A stretch of DNA of 10,812 bases from Candidatus Zhuqueibacterota bacterium (lineage in GTDB: Bacteria > Zhuqueibacterota > Zhuqueibacteria > Residuimicrobiales > Krinioviventaceae). Shown here piece after piece: positions 7,026 through 10,812 of this stretch. A model generated the notes under the pieces. It was given only the letters and a program-made list of their open reading frames with translations, ran no database searches and was not told the DNA's origin. A program made the position numbers and the translations under genes. The stretch's first letter is position 1, and every line of letters begins with the position of its first letter. The DNA lies in NCBI GenBank assembly GCA_003854995.1, contig RQOI01000030.1, positions 1 to 10,812 of the forward strand, read 5' to 3'.

Positions 7026-9650
7026 ATGCGGCCGGTAAATGTTATAATGGTTCTTGTGCTGCTCTGTTCACTGTCTCTATCTCAGGCAAAAAGCGATACA
7101 ATTGCGCTGCAGAGTTTGACAGATACACTGCAAAAGGTTGATCTTGAAGCGCGCGCAGATTCACTGCACATAGAATTAGATCCTGCGCCTGTTGGTGATT
7201 ATTCTGACATCAACAGATGGTTTTTCAATTCGCAAAGAAAAATAGAGGATGAGCTTTATCCGAATGATCAGATCAAGCTGAAATACGTATATCATCATCC
7301 TTGTGACCTGAGTCAATATAAGGCTTTTGACTATGGCCGCTATGGTTTCGGCGTCTATTATGCCTTTCCGTTCAACATTGTTTATGGCAAACTTGCGTAC
7401 AAGATGCCGGCAGCAATGGGTTCAAAATGGTGGCTGTCGCCATTTTTTGTGATGGGGAAGACGCTTGGCGATATCTATACGATTTTTCCAGAGAGCATAC
7501 AGCAGCAAGTCGACTGGATGATGGGGGCAGGCTTTGAAGTATCGAATCGCTTCAGAGATAACATGGAGCTGTTGCTGGGCATTCAACTGCAGAGCGTCTT
7601 CACCGAAAGCAAAACGGCGGCGGACAATGATCATGTGGGTGTCGGGGTGCCGCTCTATGTGGGCCTTCGATGGTACCCATGGCCCGACTATTTTGGCGTC
7701 GAAGGTCAGGTCGGCATCATGCCAATTTGGCAAATGGACGTGGTCAACACCAACACCACCTATCTTTCCGCCGGAATCATGACTTTTCCGTTCAAATTCA
7801 GAAGGGATGGGAAAACGGCGGTCATGCCACTCGAGACATCACTCCTCTACTCTGTGCCCTTGCAGACGGTCGATGCAAAGATTGGCCTGCCCATTCGTCT
7901 GTCGCGGGCCTCTTCCGTCGCCCTCAATGGCTATTTGGGAACCGGGACCTATCGGACGGGCGCGTCCGATGACGTCACCTCCTTTCGCGGCGTCGGCCTG
8001 GAATATCGTTTCTTTGCCGATTTTTTGCACAAACTGATCAATCCGTATTTCGGTTTGGGTTTTGGCTATCTCGATTTCAAGGGCGGCAGCAATACGGCTC
8101 GCTCCACTTTTATCACCGCCGGCAACAAGTCCAGGCTGCTGCAAAATCTCTATCTGGATCTTTATTACTCGCCGCTTGTTTTGTGGAATAAAACAGCCTG
8201 GCCTACCGATGTCCTCACCGGCGATGACATGCCCGATTTCCCAATCAATGATTTCGGCGCCGGTCTGGTCTACCATTTCAATTTGCCGCCGCGAACGACA
8301 GGACAGATAAAAGTTGTGCAAGATGCCCAGCTCAAACAGATGCTCGAGGACGAAAGCTTTAGAGCCGCGGTGAGCAGCGCCAATGGTCCAATTCCGGCGA
8401 CAAAAAATGCCGGCGATTATTGCGAGACGAGAGTGTTTTCCTACACCCCAGCGATTGAATGCGAAAGGATGGCATTTCGCGATGTCACGGATATTAAATT
8501 TTTCAAGGTCGATTTAACCATCGGTATAGGTGTTTACAAAGAACATGACATACCATTTGATGATGCACCGAAAGATCAGAAAGATCAAACACTGCTGATC
8601 GCTATCTTTGATCGGGACAGGGTAGATGTGAAGGCGATCAAAGACACGAATATGTATCTGCATTTTTCAGACATGCATAGCGGGCGCTATTTTGGCTATA
8701 GATGGGATCAGAATGGGAGAATGCAGCCTGAATTCAGACCAAGGAGAGAGTTGAATTGCTATGATAAATCGCGCAAGTTATACTTTGGTCACTATCAGGA
8801 CTTTGTCAAGCCGATGAAATGGCTGGAGAATGAAGAAGAGTTTGTCAATTTCGCCTCGATCATGGTCAGGGAACAAAATTTGGCAAAGTGGATTTTTGAT
8901 AAACTCGCTTCTGAAAATCAAAGACCGGAAAATTCAAATAGAACTTCGGAATATACGAGACTTGTAAAAGGGGACATTCTTAGAATCTTGCTTGAAGACT
9001 ATGCCATTGCCTATGCTCATTACCATAAGGATGTCATTGATAGTCTGCAAGGTGTCTGTAATGATTTCGGCGTTTCGATCATGTTCCGAATTGACACGAA
9101 TGACGACTTTCACGCTGATGATCCGATGGGTGGTCATTTTTACAGCTATGATCAAATAATAGCAAAGGGAGATACGATATTAGAGCCGGTAAACGAGCAA
9201 GATCTCAGAAACGTAGAATATATTTCAACTGATTTTGCAGATGCTGCTTTCTTTTCGAATACCATTCTAGGCACGGGCATAGAAGAGCTGGGCGATGAAC
9301 GCGGCTACGAACAGGAAGGAAATATGATCAAGCTTTCGGGATTTGATTTGAATGTATATGAACTCTCAACTGATCAGGAGGGATTTGTCAAACAGGTATT
9401 TCGAAACTGGAAAAAGCCAGTCAGTCGTATTCGAGTCGAGGGTTTTACCGATGCGACCAAGTTTCAGACCGATAATGAAAAGAAGCAGCAAGTGCTCAGT
9501 GAACGTCGAGCTGAATCAATTAAGCAATTCTTAACAAAGTTGGATGTCATTGATCCTGATATACCGATCTACACTGAGGGCAAGGGTGTGTATCCAGGCG
9601 CGCAGGAACACCATCCTCCTTCTCGTTGCGCTCAAATCTATATCGAATAG
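7026..9650 (+). CDS. Outer-membrane beta-barrel protein with unknown middle region and divergent OmpA-like C-terminus
   Basis: The product has 874 residues. A signal peptide is visible at 1-20 ('MRPVNVIMVLVLLCSLSLSQA', cleaved near there). Residues about 90-419 look like a beta-barrel: alternating, aromatic-rich strands such as 'GVGVPLYVGLRWYPW', 'YFGLGFGYLDF' and 'FGAGLVYHFNLP'. Residues about 420-765 belong to no family I recognise; they are charged, hydrophilic and without membrane segments. Residues about 766-874 look OmpA-like: 'RIRVEGFTDAT' (Asp809), 'LSERRAES' (Arg828) and a final 'SRCAQIYIE' in place of the usual NRRVEI. In OmpA proteins the Asp and Arg bind meso-diaminopimelate of peptidoglycan. 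Here they are 19 residues apart instead of the usual 15. The gene has its own promoter and a strong terminator, so it is probably transcribed alone. The second half is clearly lower in GC than the barrel half. The envelope location is an inference from the barrel and OmpA features; the specific role is unknown. Confidence 0.85.
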   Translation: MRPVNVIMVLVLLCSLSLSQAKSDTIALQSLTDTLQKVDLEARADSLHIELDPAPVGDYSDINRWFFNSQRKIEDELYPNDQIKLKYVYHHPCDLSQYKAFDYGRYGFGVYYAFPFNIVYGKLAYKMPAAMGSKWWLSPFFVMGKTLGDIYTIFPESIQQQVDWMMGAGFEVSNRFRDNMELLLGIQLQSVFTESKTAADNDHVGVGVPLYVGLRWYPWPDYFGVEGQVGIMPIWQMDVVNTNTTYLSAGIMTFPFKFRRDGKTAVMPLETSLLYSVPLQTVDAKIGLPIRLSRASSVALNGYLGTGTYRTGASDDVTSFRGVGLEYRFFADFLHKLINPYFGLGFGYLDFKGGSNTARSTFITAGNKSRLLQNLYLDLYYSPLVLWNKTAWPTDVLTGDDMPDFPINDFGAGLVYHFNLPPRTTGQIKVVQDAQLKQMLEDESFRAAVSSANGPIPATKNAGDYCETRVFSYTPAIECERMAFRDVTDIKFFKVDLTIGIGVYKEHDIPFDDAPKDQKDQTLLIAIFDRDRVDVKAIKDTNMYLHFSDMHSGRYFGYRWDQNGRMQPEFRPRRELNCYDKSRKLYFGHYQDFVKPMKWLENEEEFVNFASIMVREQNLAKWIFDKLASENQRPENSNRTSEYTRLVKGDILRILLEDYAIAYAHYHKDVIDSLQGVCNDFGVSIMFRIDTNDDFHADDPMGGHFYSYDQIIAKGDTILEPVNEQDLRNVEYISTDFADAAFFSNTILGTGIEELGDERGYEQEGNMIKLSGFDLNVYELSTDQEGFVKQVFRNWKKPVSRIRVEGFTDATKFQTDNEKKQQVLSERRAESIKQFLTKLDVIDPDIPIYTEGKGVYPGAQEHHPPSRCAQIYIE

Positions 9651-9659
9651 TTCCAATGT

Positions 9660-9688
9660 AAAGGCGGATTGATAATCCGCCTTTTTTT
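9660..9688 (+). terminator. Strong rho-independent terminator
   Basis: An 11-bp perfect stem (9660-9670 with 9674-9684; core aaggcggatt/aatccgcctt) with a 3-base loop runs into seven T residues (9682-9688). It begins ten bases after the stop codon of the 874-residue protein gene and isolates it from the next gene. Confidence 0.92.
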
Positions 9689-9750
9689 GGGGCTTGAGCT
9701 GAATTTATGTCCTCAGAGTTTCAGTGAAAGCGGTCACATCGATTCGCATC

Positions 9751-9816
9751 TTTAAAATACTTTTTCCGGGCAATATAATCCACGTGTATTTTCGTTGAAT
9801 AACGCTGGCCTATAAT
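9751..9816 (+). promoter_or_regulatory. Candidate promoter region of the OmpA-family gene, two TATAAT boxes
   Basis: TTTAAA (9751-9756) and TATAAT (9774-9779) are separated by 17 bases and make a plausible sigma-70 promoter. A second perfect TATAAT lies at 9811-9816. It has only a weak -35 (TTTTCG, 9789-9794), because the nearby TTGAAT (9795-9800) is just 10 bases away. Either or both could be used. The rest of 9689-9903 is AT-rich and shows no gene. Confidence 0.45.
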
Positions 9817-9903
9817 TTGTTAAAAAGGTGGCTGCAATTTTGCTAAAAATTTAGTATGTTTCGCCTGCAACCTGGCAGAGAGAACTAGAAAAGGGATGTG
9901 ACT

Positions 9904-10812
9904 ATGAAAAGAGCTCTTTTTGTAACGATGCTGTTGGCTGCATCGTTTGCCTCAGCTGTTGAAACCTGGGATAACCGATTCAACATCGGCGGCCATGCCA
10001 ACATCATAAAGTTCTGGGGCGGCGCTGTCAACCACTCGGCTCTGGGCTGGCAGCTCGGCGGCCACGCGCTTTACGGCATCACGCCAAACGTGCAAATCGG
10101 CCTTGAAGCCGGCTATGGCTGTTTCCGACCGTCCGCAACCGGTCGTCTGATTCCGGCAGCGGATGACCTCGATTTTCGCACTTTGGCCCTGCCGGTGAAT
10201 CTCGTCGTGCGCGCGGGCCTGCCAACAGGTGCTGCCATTAAACCGTATGGCGTGCTGGGCCTTGGAGCTGTCCGGTGGGATCTGCAGAATAATGATAAGG
10301 ACAGTCCCGATTATGGCGAGAGCGTGCACGGTCAGCGCACCAACGCGACCGCCCTCGTCGGGATTGGCGCCGAGTGGTTTTTCAACGATTCCTGGGCGCT
10401 GGATGCGCGCGCGCAAAACGCTTTTCTGCTGAATCAAAAGCTCGATAACACGGGCTATGGTGATGACGTCAACAGCATGATGTTCCAGGGACGCGTTGGC
10501 ATCAGCTTTTATTTTGGCGGCCAAAAGGACGAGAAAAAGCCTCCGCTGCAATCTTCGCCGCCAGTCGTCAGCCCCGCGGTCGAATTGGAAGAACCCTTGG
10601 ACACGGCGCCAAGAGAGGTCGTCCCTGCCGAACCACCCCCTCCGCCGCCTCCGGTCGAGGAAATCCCTGACGCGGCGCCGGAAGCCGAGGTCATTCCCGA
10701 TCAGGTGGATGCCGCGCTCGTGCTGCAGGGCGTCAATTTTGAATTCAATAAGGATGAATTGACGAGTCAGGCTCGACTCATCCTCGACAATGTGACGAAA
10801 AAATTGCAGGAT
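9904..10812 (+). CDS. OmpA-family outer-membrane protein (3'-truncated by window)
   Basis: The ATG at 9904 has AAGGGA seven bases upstream, and the frame is open to the last base, giving 303 visible residues. Residues 1-18 are a signal peptide ('MKRALFVTMLLAASFASA', then VET). Residues about 24-210 form a small beta-barrel of the OmpA/OprF type, with strands such as 'FNIGGHANIIKFWGG', 'IKPYGVLGLGAVRWDL' and 'ALVGIGAEWFF', ending 'GRVGISFYFGG'. Residues about 212-268 are a Pro/Glu/Ala-rich linker containing seven consecutive prolines. An OmpA C-terminal domain begins at about 272 ('LVLQGVNFEFNKDELTSQA'), the usual first strand and helix. The peptidoglycan-binding Asp and Arg would lie beyond the window. 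Such proteins tie the outer membrane to the cell wall. Family assignment is strong; the specific role is not known. Confidence 0.9.
   Translation, partial: MKRALFVTMLLAASFASAVETWDNRFNIGGHANIIKFWGGAVNHSALGWQLGGHALYGITPNVQIGLEAGYGCFRPSATGRLIPAADDLDFRTLALPVNLVVRAGLPTGAAIKPYGVLGLGAVRWDLQNNDKDSPDYGESVHGQRTNATALVGIGAEWFFNDSWALDARAQNAFLLNQKLDNTGYGDDVNSMMFQGRVGISFYFGGQKDEKKPPLQSSPPVVSPAVELEEPLDTAPREVVPAEPPPPPPPVEEIPDAAPEAEVIPDQVDAALVLQGVNFEFNKDELTSQARLILDNVTKKLQD

Noticed and set aside
7065..7067. Possible lipoprotein Cys in the signal peptide of the 874-residue protein
   Set aside because: The residues before the Cys (VLL) do not fit a lipobox, and a better signal peptidase I site (SQA) follows.
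9795..9816. TTGAAT plus TATAAT as a promoter pair
   Set aside because: The spacer is only 10 bases, too short for sigma-70 recognition.
9952..10551. Minus-strand open frame of about 199 codons and a Gly-rich frame at 10509-10694
   Set aside because: The first mirrors the barrel of the OmpA-family protein. The second is the complement of the proline codons in its linker.

Overview
The window looks like part of the chromosome of a Gram-negative, free-living bacterium in or near the FCB group (for example Calditrichota, KSB1, Zixibacteria or Ignavibacteria-like lineages). The main reason is that two large exported proteins end in the 'QNYPNPFNP...SGIY.Y...' C-terminal domain that targets cargo to the type IX secretion system (T9SS). 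Two further genes encode outer-membrane beta-barrel/OmpA-type proteins, which needs an outer membrane and peptidoglycan. The phylum cannot be fixed from the sequence alone. No RNA gene, CRISPR array, transposase or phage gene was seen.

Layout, all on the + strand. (1) 1-1074: 3' part of a secreted T9SS cargo gene that began upstream, closed by a 12-bp-stem terminator. (2) 1075-1288: a dense intergenic leader with two more hairpin/T-run structures and a perfect 14-bp palindrome. (3) 1289-6751: an 1820-residue modular surface protein. It has a signal peptide, a LamG-like domain, seven FG-GAP/VCBS calcium-loop repeats, an ASPIC/UnbV domain, eight Big_1 (invasin-type) Ig domains, a PKD-like domain, an Fn3-like domain and a T9SS tail. 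(4) 6752-7025: a gap with no convincing terminator but a near-consensus sigma-70 promoter, followed by a repeated CCCACAGA motif. (5) 7026-9650: an 874-residue exported protein with an N-terminal beta-barrel, an unrecognised middle region of about 340 residues and a divergent OmpA-like C-terminus. It ends in a strong terminator. (6) 9651-9903: a promoter-bearing gap. (7) 9904 to the window end: the 5' 303 codons of a more ordinary OmpA-family protein (barrel, Pro-rich linker, start of the OmpA domain).

All four genes encode cell-envelope or surface products, but terminators or promoters separate at least three of them, so this is a neighbourhood of single-gene transcription units rather than an operon. 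The first two proteins are probably secreted through T9SS and anchored at the surface, where the Ig/propeller protein could act as an adhesin or ligand-binding stalk. The last two probably sit in the outer membrane and touch peptidoglycan. No enzyme, defence system or toxin was recognised. The most distinctive items are the higher-order AAB-AAB-AA arrangement of the Ig domains, the unknown middle part of the 874-residue protein, which coincides with a marked drop in GC content, and the hairpin-rich leader before the giant gene.
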